Made by a program: the position numbers and the translations under genes. Of a stretch of DNA of 64,000 nt, positions 34,301-40,745 are shown piece after piece; positions within the stretch are counted from its first letter, which is position 1; each line of letters starts with the position of its first letter. Below the pieces are notes generated by a model, which made no database searches, was not told where the DNA came from, and saw nothing but the letters and a program-made list of their open reading frames with translations. This DNA comes from Phalacrocorax aristotelis (lineage: Eukaryota; Chordata; Aves; Suliformes; Phalacrocoracidae). The stretch is from assembly GCF_949628215.1 (NCBI RefSeq), contig NC_134276.1:217330610-217394609 (forward strand), in the 5' to 3' direction.

Positions 34301-37286
34301 TGCTTTTGATTCATATTTGGGGTGAAGTGAAATGAATGCAGAATAAAATAATTTCATGTCTCACAGCCCCTTGTGAAATTAAAAATACCATTATTGCCGT
34401 AATGATTGACCTTTTTCCCTTCCTGTTCCCCACACGCGCCGATTACAGATTACCTAGTAGGTACTGTCCACCAAGCCAAAGGCATGGAGTTTGATACAGT
34501 GCTGATTGCAGATGACTTTGTGAAAGTACCATATCTGGGCGACATTTACAATAGAACCAACTTCAGTATCGGTAAGGGAACAGCTGCCCGTGGTGCCTAT
34601 CCTGATCTGAAAGTGGGAAAGCAAAGCATGCTGCCGGCATTTGTCCTGCAAGCCCGCGCTGCTCGGTGGCATCAAGTGCCACTGGCGGTCCTAGTGATCA
34701 TTGATCTCATCATAGTTTCCTTCACAGCGAGGTAGGGGCAGGGGAATATTCCTCCAGTCAAGCTTTTAGCTGTCTAGCAACAAAGACCCAACTCCACACT
34801 TGGGAAGGACGCTGCTTTTCCTTGGGTGCCACAATTCATGCTTTGGAAGAGCTGGTCTCTTCCCAGTTTGCAGCGTGGAGCCTGCAGGTTGAACCTAGAG
34901 ATTGAGAAACTCAGTGCCAAGTCTGTGCCTGAGAGGCAGGAAAACACGAAGCAGTGAGCTGCTTCTCTGGGCATGTAGAGTCCTGCCTTTGCCTGGAAGG
35001 GAGAACAAGGAACGAGGCAGGAGCTATCAGTGGTGTCAGGAGCTGCACAGCGAACGCAGGAGAGCTGCACAGCTGCTCTGCAAGTTCATGCTCTCCCAGA
35101 GAAGCACCAAGTGTCCTTCCAGAAGTACTAGCGGAAGAATTAGAAGAATGGCAGAGCTATTCATTCTTGTTCTCTAAAGTTATTGATGATCTTTCCTCCA
35201 ACCTAGGCATGTATCCTGATGATGAATGGAACCTGCTCTACGTAGCAGTGACACGCGCAAAGAAGTGTTTGCTAATGTCAAAGTCCCTGGAACACCTTTT
35301 AGCATTGGCTGGGGTAAGTGAAATCTTTTGAAGGTAAACAAATCCTCAAGTGGGGCAATTTAGGGCCCTGATGCCTGCACTTCATAGCACACTGCACCAA
35401 AGCAAGCCGTACTATCCCGCCGAGCAGCCCTGTGAGCCGCAGCAGTTCCTTAGCTTGAGGTGTGAGCGCTCCAGAGGCAGAGCAGATGGCCGGGGAGGGC
35501 GAACTCCCAGGCATGCCGCTGTCTTGTTGGGATTTGGAGTCTCGAGGCAGCTCTGCAAGCAATGACATCTCGGGCAGGATGGGCTGCTGCCAGTTTAAAA
35601 GGCACTGGGAGAGGCAGCACCCATTATCCCTAAAAATTTCCATATCCCTGATTATTATGTTTGGAGGGGGGATGTGTGGTATAGAAGCATAAAAGAAGTT
35701 TGCATAAGATTCACCCTGATCCTAAGATTCACGCTGAGCATGGACTATGCCCTGGCTTGTGCTGGCATAGCTGAGGTCACATTTTTTCCCTGTCCACACT
35801 GCTCTGCACCATGATTTTGGTAGCGAGACACAAGGTTGTAGCTTTTTTTTCCATAGTCCTTGCATTTGGGTGTTGTCTTCCACAGATCCTCACTTCTTAA
35901 TTCAAACAAGTAGGTTCCCTTTTCTGATGGCAGTGGTTGCCAGCTCTTACTTCACTTCCTTCCTCGCAAGCTGCTGCTGGCTTCTGCTTGATTTTTGTTG
36001 TCACTGGGTGTTTGGGGGTTTTTCTTATTGTGTTGGGGTTTTTTTAAAAAATCATCTTGCAAGTCATTTCCCTGGGAGTTTAAAAAAAAAAAAATGAAAC
36101 AACCTGTTCCAGTATCTCAGGTCCCTCGGAGTGGTGTGTTCCTTCTTTTCTCTTGATTCTTAGGAGCATTTCTTTCGGGTGGAGCTGACAAGTGAGGCTG
36201 GGAAGGACGGGGCTGCCATCGTTTGCTCCACGCCACAGTGTGCAAGAACACTACAATCCCAGCTGGTTGTGAAGAAGCTCCCTTTGACTCACGTATGTCC
36301 CTTCCCTGGGCCTTTGTGATCAGGATTCTGAATCAGGAGCCTTCACGAGCCTCTCCAGCCGCTTGCGGGGCAGCTGTGCTCCGTGATTATTCTGAACGAT
36401 TGCACCAGGGAGGGACAACCTCAGTGCTAAGTTTCAGTGAAAGTGAGCAGGGAAAGTCCCGTAGCTGGATCTCATGCCCATAGCTCCCCAGCCCATTACT
36501 TCTGCCCACAGCCCCGGCTCATAACTGGGGGTGAATTCCCGACCGCATGATTCAGGGCGGTGGTGCAGTTCCCACAGATCTGCTCAAGCCTTGACCTCTC
36601 TTCTGAGACTAATAGTGGTCTCAGGTGGGGCTGGTTTTGGTATTTTGTTGTGTCAGATCCCATTTCTGGCTCTTAGAGCCTCTGCGGAGGCCATCGAACA
36701 TCTGTCTGGGGTTGGCAGAGCACCCCTCGCCCCTGCCAGCCAGCTGGAAGTGACTATCTGGCTTTTGGGCCCAGTTTTGTCTTTGGTCCCACCTTCTGGC
36801 CTGGGGGTTGATCCTTGCCCAGAAGGCACGGTGATGGTCAAGCTTCCCTAGTGCCGGGATCTGCAAGCACACAGTAAATCTGGTGGAGTTCCGTGTCCAC
36901 AATAAGAGATAGCAGATGTCAGCAGGGGACACGAGCACCGAGACGGGCAAAGCCTCGTCCATCACCAGCACAGACCTGCACAGGGACACTCTGGTTGTCG
37001 CAGCTCTCAAACAAGCTGTCCTGCAAGGGATTTCTCTGCAAGGGGGGTGGCAGGAGATGCTCTGGGAGTATCGTTGCTCTCTTTCCTGGATGTGAGTGTG
37101 TTGTGTCGAAGGTTGGAAGCCTTCCTCCAGCCTTTCTCTTTTCTCACATCTCTCTTTCTCCCACAGAGCAATGGCAGCAAGGATGCAGGTGGCTACCTTT
37201 GCCACGCTTGCATGAAGCAACGCTTTGGCTCTCTGACACCACTGATCTTTGTCCCAGCACTTCCAGAACAGCCCGTCCAGCTCTAA
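4187..37286 (+). CDS. FBH1: F-box DNA helicase 1 (FBXO18), 20 coding exons, 1036 residues
   Basis: FBH1 is a 3'-to-5' superfamily 1 (UvrD-like) helicase that also has an F-box. Through SKP1-CUL1 it forms an SCF ubiquitin ligase. At stalled forks it strips and ubiquitinates RAD51, limiting recombination. CDS joins: 4187-4352, 6414-7006, 8357-8487, 10238-10373, 10621-10811, 13678-13791, 18781-18875, 20846-21014, 22730-22958, 23819-23906, 25406-25492, 26605-26741, 28379-28478, 28638-28759, 31784-31859, 33611-33808, 34449-34571, 35207-35313, 36164-36292, 37167-37286. All introns are GT-AG and phases match, total 3111 nt. Domains: PIP-like box QKSITDYF at 60-67; F-box about 213-265; Walker A AFAGTGKT 473-480; Walker B VDEAQD 658-663; motif [11 protein letters not shown] 683-690; motif [12 protein letters not shown] 883-893; motif VI with arginine finger R935 in YVAVTRAKK; four cysteines C975, C980, C1009 and C1012 at the C-terminus. 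Human FBH1 is 1043 residues. All catalytic residues are present, so it should be active. Residue numbers count from the ATG at 4187; an upstream in-frame start is possible. Confidence 0.96.
6414..7006 (+). CDS. FBH1: FBH1 exon 4 (residues 56-253): PIP box, tandem repeat, F-box
   Basis: This is the largest exon, with acceptor TTTCTGCAG|GCGAAG and donor CCACTG|GTAAGG. It encodes a PCNA-binding PIP-like box (Q60-K-S-I63-T-D-Y66-F67), an acidic, Ser-rich linker, three perfect 7-residue repeats ECSQIKQ (164-184), the conserved [10 protein letters not shown] segment, and most of the F-box ([20 protein letters not shown]). The middle of this exon is the least conserved part of the protein. Confidence 0.93.
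8357..8487 (+). CDS. FBH1: FBH1 exon 5 (residues 254-296)
   Basis: The acceptor is CATTCTAG|TTCATT and the donor ATCAG|GTGAGT. It begins with [12 protein letters not shown], the conserved end of the F-box region, then a helical segment linking to the helicase. It ends in phase 2, splitting an Arg codon. Confidence 0.93.
10238..10373 (+). CDS. FBH1: FBH1 exon 6 (residues 297-342)
   Basis: The exon lies between acceptor CTACCCAG|GTGCGT and donor ACGGG|GTAGGT. The translation (…[19 protein letters not shown]…) aligns with the human linker carrying a PERVLWSLRDHPLLPEAE stretch. Conservation is modest; phase continuity on both sides supports the call. The correct frame is interrupted in the longest ORFs nearby, so this exon is easy to miss. 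Confidence 0.87.
10621..10811 (+). CDS. FBH1: FBH1 exon 7 (residues 343-405)
   Basis: The acceptor is GCCTATACCAG|CCTGAG and the donor AACAG|GTAATG. It encodes the strongly conserved [19 protein letters not shown] segment between the F-box and the helicase core. Confidence 0.95.
10888..11258 (+). mobile_element. CR1 LINE, outer copy, 5' part
   Basis: CR1 3' region in sense: CACTACAAGAAGG, then ATGAGGAGCAGC, TTTAGCCTGGAGAAGAGGAGG and ATCGCTCTCTGCAGC blocks, ending GGAGGTGTTTAAAA. It is interrupted at about 11259 by another CR1 and resumes at about 11919. It begins 77 bp downstream of FBH1 exon 7. Confidence 0.9.
11259..11918 (+). mobile_element. CR1 LINE nested inside another CR1
   Basis: A CR1 copy of a different subfamily (ACGAGCCAACAGCGTGCCCTGG … GGTCCATGTGGGTCCCTTCC … GGGCATTCTATGTTTCTATG) runs in the same orientation. 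It starts exactly where the outer element breaks off and ends in a CR1 tail. It must be younger than its host element. Confidence 0.88.
11919..12034 (+). mobile_element. CR1 LINE, outer copy, 3' part
   Basis: The sequence resumes with AAGATGTGTAGACATGGCAC, the normal continuation of CR1 after GGAGGTGTTTAAAA. It ends with GGTTGGACTTGATGATCTTA and GTGATTCTATA, completing the interrupted copy. Confidence 0.88.
13678..13791 (+). CDS. FBH1: FBH1 exon 8 (residues 406-443)
   Basis: The acceptor is TTTCTACCAG|GATCCA and the donor TCAAG|GTAATG. It encodes [16 protein letters not shown], a conserved block, then a variable Glu-rich linker. The variable linker is where the human protein carries a VKEE sequence; that sequence is absent here. 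Confidence 0.94.
14018..16440 (-). mobile_element. CR1 LINE, about 2.4 kb, reverse transcriptase region, degenerate
   Basis: The plus strand begins with the CR1 3' end in reverse (ATCACAGAATCCCAGACTGG). On the minus strand, reverse transcriptase pieces are readable: an [24 protein letters not shown] block near 14950-15010 and an [16 protein letters not shown] block near 15500. Frameshifts and stops break the ORF into pieces. The 5' end is approximate; it extends past the coding part into sequence I assign to CR1 by continuity only. It lies in FBH1 intron 8. Confidence 0.85.
16669..17665 (-). mobile_element. CR1 LINE, about 1 kb, 5'-truncated
   Basis: The 3' end in reverse (AATCATAGAATCATAGAATCG, GTTGGAAAAGACCCTTAAGA) is followed by the CR1 3' region up to the [20 protein letters not shown] reverse transcriptase block near 17570-17650. 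Minus-strand translation is close to the copies at 29371-30705 and 47310-48632, so the three belong to one recently active subfamily. FBH1 intron 8. Confidence 0.92.
18781..18875 (+). CDS. FBH1: FBH1 exon 9 (residues 444-475): helicase Q motif
   Basis: The acceptor is CTGGTTTTAG|TAGCCT and the donor TTTGCAG|GTAAGA. It encodes [13 protein letters not shown] (the Q-motif region of the superfamily 1 helicase) and VMAFA, the first part of Walker A, which is split by the following intron. Confidence 0.96.
19777..20047 (-). pseudogene. Unidentified antisense reading frame, frameshifted, membrane-like with PPPY motif
   Basis: On the minus strand, an acceptor-like TTTTGCTTCCTAG at about 20048-20060 is followed by a frame reading [19 protein letters not shown] and a stop. 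From about 19996 a second frame continues in register with -1 shift for about 70 residues to a stop at 19777. It has a hydrophobic, aromatic-rich stretch ([20 protein letters not shown]) and a tail with QPPPYE. The composition looks like a real membrane protein C-terminus rather than chance. The upstream side is cut by a CR1 fragment at 20132. I do not recognise the family. It could be a decayed retrocopy, the last exon of an antisense gene with a frameshift, or a fortuitous ORF. Confidence 0.35.
20132..20322 (+). mobile_element. CR1 LINE, 3' end fragment
   Basis: It reads CTGTGCGGGTGCCAGAGCAGG … GAGACATTCACACCCCGCC … CAGCCTGGGATTCTGTGACC, the 3' end of the same CR1 subfamily as the reversed copies at 14018 and 38600. 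FBH1 intron 9. Confidence 0.9.
20846..21014 (+). CDS. FBH1: FBH1 exon 10 (residues 476-531): Walker A, motifs Ia and Ib
   Basis: The acceptor is TTCTTTAG|GTACAG and the donor AAACA|GTGAGT. It completes Walker A ([15 protein letters not shown]; catalytic K479, T480) and carries motif Ia (YVAFNKAV) and motif Ib (CKTFHSLAF). Confidence 0.97.
21500..22358 (+). mobile_element. CR1 LINE, about 860 bp, 5'-truncated
   Basis: It carries the C-terminal end of the CR1 ORF2, with a 254-residue open frame from 21543. Recognisable blocks are [32 protein letters not shown] and [13 protein letters not shown]. It ends in the normal 3' region (TTGGACTAGAAGTTTGTCAT … CTATTGAATTCTATT). The open frame is the tail of the reverse transcriptase ORF, not a host gene. 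FBH1 intron 10. Confidence 0.93.
22730..22958 (+). CDS. FBH1: FBH1 exon 11 (residues 532-608)
   Basis: The acceptor is CTGTGGCACAG|CTATAA and the donor AAGGAA|GTGAGT. It encodes the helicase insertion with [13 protein letters not shown], which aligns with the human [13 protein letters not shown] segment. It ends in phase 0. Confidence 0.95.
23819..23906 (+). CDS. FBH1: FBH1 exon 12 (residues 609-637)
   Basis: The acceptor is TCTTTCTAG|ATCAAT and the donor TGATG|GTGAGA. It is a short, charged helical segment ([16 protein letters not shown]) ahead of the Walker B exon. Confidence 0.93.
24172..24945 (-). mobile_element. CR1 LINE, about 770 bp, 5'-truncated
   Basis: The 3' end in reverse (CCAGAATCCCAGGTTGGAAGG … GATCATCTAGTCCAACC) is followed by the end of ORF2. 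Minus-strand blocks ([20 protein letters not shown]) are nearly identical to those in the 3-kb copy at 56960-59975, so both are one subfamily. FBH1 intron 12. Confidence 0.93.
25406..25492 (+). CDS. FBH1: FBH1 exon 13 (residues 638-666): Walker B
   Basis: The acceptor is GTTCTCTCAG|GGTATT and the donor ACTCCAG|GTGAGC. It encodes [13 protein letters not shown] followed by the Walker B motif [11 protein letters not shown], with the catalytic D659 and E660. Confidence 0.97.
26605..26741 (+). CDS. FBH1: FBH1 exon 14 (residues 667-712): motif III
   Basis: The acceptor is TTTTTCTGCAG|CCATCA and the donor ACTCAG|GTAAGA. It encodes motif [19 protein letters not shown], which couples ATP hydrolysis to DNA binding in UvrD-type helicases. 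Confidence 0.97.
28379..28478 (+). CDS. FBH1: FBH1 exon 15 (residues 713-745): motif IV
   Basis: The acceptor is TTCCATGTAG|AGTTTC and the donor AAAAGG|GTAAGT. It encodes [20 protein letters not shown], motif IV of the second RecA-like domain. Confidence 0.96.
28638..28759 (+). CDS. FBH1: FBH1 exon 16 (residues 746-786)
   Basis: The acceptor is TTCATGCAG|GTGATG and the donor ATTGGG|GTAAGG. It encodes [17 protein letters not shown], the conserved SR-N helicase block. Confidence 0.96.
29371..30705 (-). mobile_element. CR1 LINE, about 1.3 kb, 5'-truncated
   Basis: It shows a reversed CR1 3' end (AGAATCATATAATTATAGAATC, TTAAGGTTGGAAAAGGC) and a long minus-strand region with the [20 protein letters not shown] and [12 protein letters not shown] blocks. 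It is a close sibling of the copies at 16669 and 47310. FBH1 intron 16. Confidence 0.92.
30866..30882. repeat. (GT)8 microsatellite
   Basis: A short uninterrupted GT run in FBH1 intron 16. Confidence 0.9.
31784..31859 (+). CDS. FBH1: FBH1 exon 17 (residues 787-811)
   Basis: The acceptor is TTGTTTTAG|GGGCTT and the donor AAAAAC|GTGAGT. It encodes [19 protein letters not shown], aligning with human GIKSFGLDRIIDIWILLQP. Confidence 0.94.
32969..33568 (-). mobile_element. Solo LTR of an endogenous retrovirus, 600 bp, 5-bp target duplication
   Basis: It is bounded by TG and CA (TGTCGTGGTTTAGCCCC … CCAAAACCGGGACA) and by an exact 5-bp direct repeat GTCTG at 32964-32968 and 33569-33573. It matches, in reverse, the plus-oriented copies near 49.15 and 55.2 kb, so it is antisense to FBH1. 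It carries an internal AAT microsatellite at about 33119-33146. No internal retroviral genes remain. It ends 42 bp before FBH1 exon 18. Confidence 0.93.
33611..33808 (+). CDS. FBH1: FBH1 exon 18 (residues 812-877)
   Basis: The acceptor is CTTTCTTTTCAG|TAAACC and the donor ATGGCAG|GTAAAG. It encodes [19 protein letters not shown]; human has KFIRRW here, described as part of a PCNA-binding APIM-like site. The bird sequence SFIKKW keeps the hydrophobic and basic residues but not the leading lysine. The rest is helical and charged. Confidence 0.95.
34449..34571 (+). CDS. FBH1: FBH1 exon 19 (residues 878-918): motif V
   Basis: The acceptor is CGATTACAG|ATTACC and the donor AGTATCG|GTAAGG. It encodes motif V ([14 protein letters not shown]) and [11 protein letters not shown]. 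The canonical human form has HKAKGLEF, so K-to-Q and L-to-M changes are visible next to the invariant AKG and EFD. Confidence 0.96.
35207..35313 (+). CDS. FBH1: FBH1 exon 20 (residues 919-954): motif VI
   Basis: The acceptor is CTCCAACCTAG|GCATGT and the donor CTGGG|GTAAGT. It encodes [15 protein letters not shown], motif VI with the arginine finger R935. Confidence 0.97.
36164..36292 (+). CDS. FBH1: FBH1 exon 21 (residues 955-997)
   Basis: The acceptor is TTGATTCTTAG|GAGCAT and the donor ACTCAC|GTATGT. It encodes [10 protein letters not shown], the first cysteine pair (C975-x4-C980) and VVKKLPLTH, aligning with human TMKKLPITY. Confidence 0.92.
37167..37286 (+). CDS. FBH1: FBH1 exon 22 (residues 998-1036, stop)
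   Basis: The acceptor is TTTCTCCCACAG|AGCAAT and the stop is TAA at 37284-37286. It encodes [16 protein letters not shown] with the second cysteine pair (C1009-x2-C1012), matching human GGYLCHSCAEQRIGPL. The protein ends shortly after; the human tail is longer. Confidence 0.94.
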   Translation, partial: SNGSKDAGGYLCHACMKQRFGSLTPLIFVPALPEQPVQL

Positions 37287-38599
37287 TGAAGCCCTTCATC
37301 TCCCCAGGAGCCCTTGCTGTGCCCTGGAGCCATCCTGGGCACGGGATGAGGCCTGTTGTCACATCCCAACTCCAAAATCAGGTGGATACAGGAGCGAGAT
37401 TTTGGACCCACCTCCAAGAAGAACCCTCCAGGCTCTCTGCGAGGAAGTGTGAGACTTTTTCTCAAGCCCTGCCTTGCCCTCCAGGAGCTGGTTGGCGCAG
37501 CCTGCATCGCTGCACAGGAGAATATGCACTATATAAACTGTATCGGACAGGACAGCTTTATTTTATTTTATTTTTTTGAGCATTACCCCCAGTTACCTGT
37601 CACCAGGAAAACACCTGCAGTGACTAAACTGCCAGGATATTCCAGCCTCTTCCATCATGTCACGCCTCTGATCCATTGTAAGAAGAGAAAATGCTAAAAA
37701 GTATGCAAAAAAAACACTTTATTCCTAGAACATAGACTTTTTCCTGGAGCCTGTGTTAATGCGGAAAATTTCATTGTCAGCTCTGGGAGGAAGTCATTGG
37801 TGTCTCCCAGCTGAATTAATTTTCCTTACATGCAGCAAAGGGGTTTCCCCAGACTCTATTTCCCTTCTCCCTGCAGCAAACCATACAAGAAGAAGAGAGG
37901 CAGCGTCTGAAGAACTGCTTTGGGTTGGTTTCAGTCTAATTCAGCCGTAATTCTTTCTTTTTTCTCTTCCCTTCTGTTAAGTTGTCCGGGGGGGTATTTA
38001 TTTACCAGCCATCACAGTAGCAGTAGTGCCAGGAGCATGGTGGTCTTGTAAATCAGATAGTGCCTTCTCCATTTGGAAACACCATGACTTGTACCAGAGC
38101 CCGTGTCAGGCAGAGATCAAAACTGAAACTGATTTAAAAAGGGATCTGCTCTCGGATGTGGGCCTGGAGCCAGGAACCATGCCTGCTGGAGGAAGCTCAT
38201 GCATCCTGTTCGTTTTCATGGTTATTCATTGACCATGAAATAGGTGTAGTAGGTGCTTCGTTGGCTTTGCTTTCACTTTTGCAGCACCGATTCCAGAAAG
38301 GTTGCCTCTGTTCCGCTTACCTAAGTGCAGGCAGAAGTTCACCCAAGATTTGGACAATGGATGTAACCTCAAAGCTTGGGGTGGGCATTGGCCCAGGCAC
38401 CTCCAGCAGTCCCTTCCAGCCTCACCTGCTTTCCAACCACCCCGTGGTACATTGGGGAGAAGCCGTGCTGCTGCACCCCTGTTTGGTCTGTTGTGCATCC
38501 AAAGTGCTGTGTCCTCCAGCTCTGACGGTCCAGAGCAGTGGCACAAACAGGAGGACAAGACACAGCAGCAAGGAAAGGATGTGGAAATTAAGTTGTTAG
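37287..38599. other. FBH1 3' UTR and flank
   Basis: Non-coding sequence after the FBH1 stop. No canonical AATAAA is seen on the plus strand in the first kilobase, so the poly(A) site is not located. On the minus strand, AATAAA hexamers occur as TTTATT near 37558-37567, 37710 and 37998. These could serve long IL15RA transcripts, but that is only a possibility. Confidence 0.5.
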
Positions 38600-39422
38600 A
38601 TCACAGAATGACAGAATCCCAGACTGGTGGGGGCTGGCAGGGACCTCTGGAGCTCACCCCGTCCCACCCCGTGCTGGAGCAGGCACACCCAGAGCAGGGG
38701 CACAGGGCTGCGTCCAGGCGGGGGATGAATGTCTCCAGGGAAGGGACCCCACAGCCTCCCTGGGCAGCCTGTGCCCCTGCTCTGGCACCCGCACAGCAAA
38801 GGGGTTGGCCTCATGTTCAGGTGGAACTTCCCGTGTTCCAGCTTGTGCCTGTTGCCCCTTGGCCTGGCCTTGGGCACCACTGAAAAGAGCCCGGCCCCAT
38901 CCTCCTGACACCCGCCCTTCAGGTATTTATAGGCATTGCTGAGATCCCCCCTCAGCCTTCTCTTCTCCAGGCTGAACAGACCCAGGTCTCTCAGCCTTTC
39001 CTCCCAAGGGAGATGCTCCAGCCCCTGATCACCTTGGCAGCTCTGCGCTGGCCTTGCTCCAGCAGTTCCCTGCCCTTCTTGAACTGGGGAGCCCAGAACT
39101 GGACGCAGCCCTGCAGGTGTGGCCTCACTGGGGCAGAGCAGAGGGGGAGGAGAACCTCCCTCGCCCTGCTGGCCACGCTCCTTTTCATGCACCCCAGGAC
39201 ACCGCTGGCCCCCTTGGCCCCAAGGGCCCGGTGCTGGCTCAGGGTCACCTCGCTGCCCCCCAGCACCCCCAGGGCCTCTCAGCAGAGCCGCTCTCCAGCA
39301 GGTACCCCCCAGCCTGTGCTGGTGCGGGGGGTTGTTCCTCCCCAGGGGCAGGACCTGGCACTTGCTCTTGTTGAATTCCATGAGGTTCCCCTGGGCCCCG
39401 CTCTCCAGCCTGTCCAGGTCAG
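38600..39422 (-). mobile_element. CR1 LINE, about 820 bp, between FBH1 and IL15RA
   Basis: A reversed CR1 3' end (GATCACAGAATGACAGAATCC) is followed by the end of ORF2 with [18 protein letters not shown] near 39330. It is the same subfamily as the copies at 14018 and 45828. It sits in the interval where both gene 3' ends converge. Confidence 0.92.
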
Positions 39423-40642
39423 ATGCCTATTTCCAGCTGGCTGCTGAAAACCCTTTTGCCATCCAGGTGAGCAACAGCAGCTGCCACCTTGCTGTCACCC
39501 TTTGGCTCTAGAGCACAGCACTACTGGTGGCTGGCGAGCTCTTGCTGCTGCGGAGACGGAATTCACCGTCGCAGCTGCTCAGACACTCAACCAGACAAAA
39601 AAAAATCAACTGCGTGTGTGCATGTTATTTTATATACAATATATATGTATATATTCATAAAATAGCATCAATATAAAGCTGCCTGTTCTGTAGCAAGGGG
39701 GAAGGGAGTCGATAGCAGCTGATGATGGACGAAAAGAAAACATGCAAAGGAAAAGAGTTCCTAGGTCATGTTATTGCTTTTGGTCTTTGGTAGTGTCTGC
39801 AGTGAAATAGCTCCTGCCTGTGGTCCCCTGCGAGGGGCCGGAGCCGGTGGGCATCTGAAGTCGGCACCAAAAATGCCTCCACCAGGTCCCCGAGCTGCGT
39901 ACGAGGAGTGACCGTGGCGGGACGGCACCGGCGCTTTTCGCTGCGGTTGCAGGTTCACCAGTGAATGGCTGAAAGAGAGCAGGAGTGGGGTGAGGACGTT
40001 GCGGAGGGGTGCCTGGCTGGGTCCCCCTCTCTGTGTCTGCCGCGAGCAGAGCTGCTTTCTGTGTCTTGGGGCAATCTGGGGGCAAAGCGGCTCTAGGGAA
40101 GGGGCCGGTGTCCAGCTGGCCCAGCTCTGGCCTTGCTCCTGACCTGGGGACAGGCACTGCTTGAGGCAGAGCAGACCAGCTTCACCCCCAGCACACAAAC
40201 CCCATCACCTGCACCCCAAAGACCCTCCTTTTCGCTTAAAAGCCCTCGGGGCTGGGGCAGGCAGCCCCCAGCCCGCTCCCTGCCACCCGCCAACACCCAC
40301 AGGACCACCTCCTCCAAATTCTGGCTCCTGATGCAGAACACCCACCACCTGCACGCCACCCCGGGGTGCTCGCAGGGCTCACCCACCCCCTGCTTAGCCG
40401 CACAGTGGGACACCCGTGCACCTTTGGGCGCTGGAGCGGTCTCATCCATGACAGTCACTTGTTCAGCGTGGGAAGAGCGGCTGTGTGTCCCTGGAGTGAG
40501 GATGCTCTGTGCAGAGGGCGGCTGGGGACCGGGACGCACTCTGCCATGCACCACTGCTGCTCAGGGAAGCGCCCGGCTTCCCATCCGAGCTCCGAGCATC
40601 CTCCAGGCTGGTGGGTGCACCAAGTTGCCCGGCGGTGGGTGC
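39423..40642. other. IL15RA 3' UTR and flank
   Basis: Non-coding sequence downstream of the IL15RA stop codon on the minus strand, with an A/T-rich patch at 39600-39680. I see no canonical minus-strand AATAAA here. Confidence 0.5.
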
Positions 40643-40745
40643 TCAGCCCGTGGGGAGGACACTGGTTGGCAACACCTCGTTCTCAGCAGCCAGAGCCACC
40701 ATGGGGATGCTCATCACCGGCACCCTGTAGTTCCGCCTCGTGCTC
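40643..40745 (-). CDS. IL15RA: IL15RA exon 6 (cytoplasmic tail, stop)
   Basis: The acceptor on the minus strand is TCTGCAG|GAGCAC. It encodes residues 194-227, a 34-residue tail starting [11 protein letters not shown], with the stop TGA at 40643-40645. Confidence 0.85.

Noticed and set aside
36621..37579. Overlapping ORFs of about 200-230 residues on both strands
   Set aside because: They cover FBH1 intron 21 and exon 22 in wrong frames, with no motifs.
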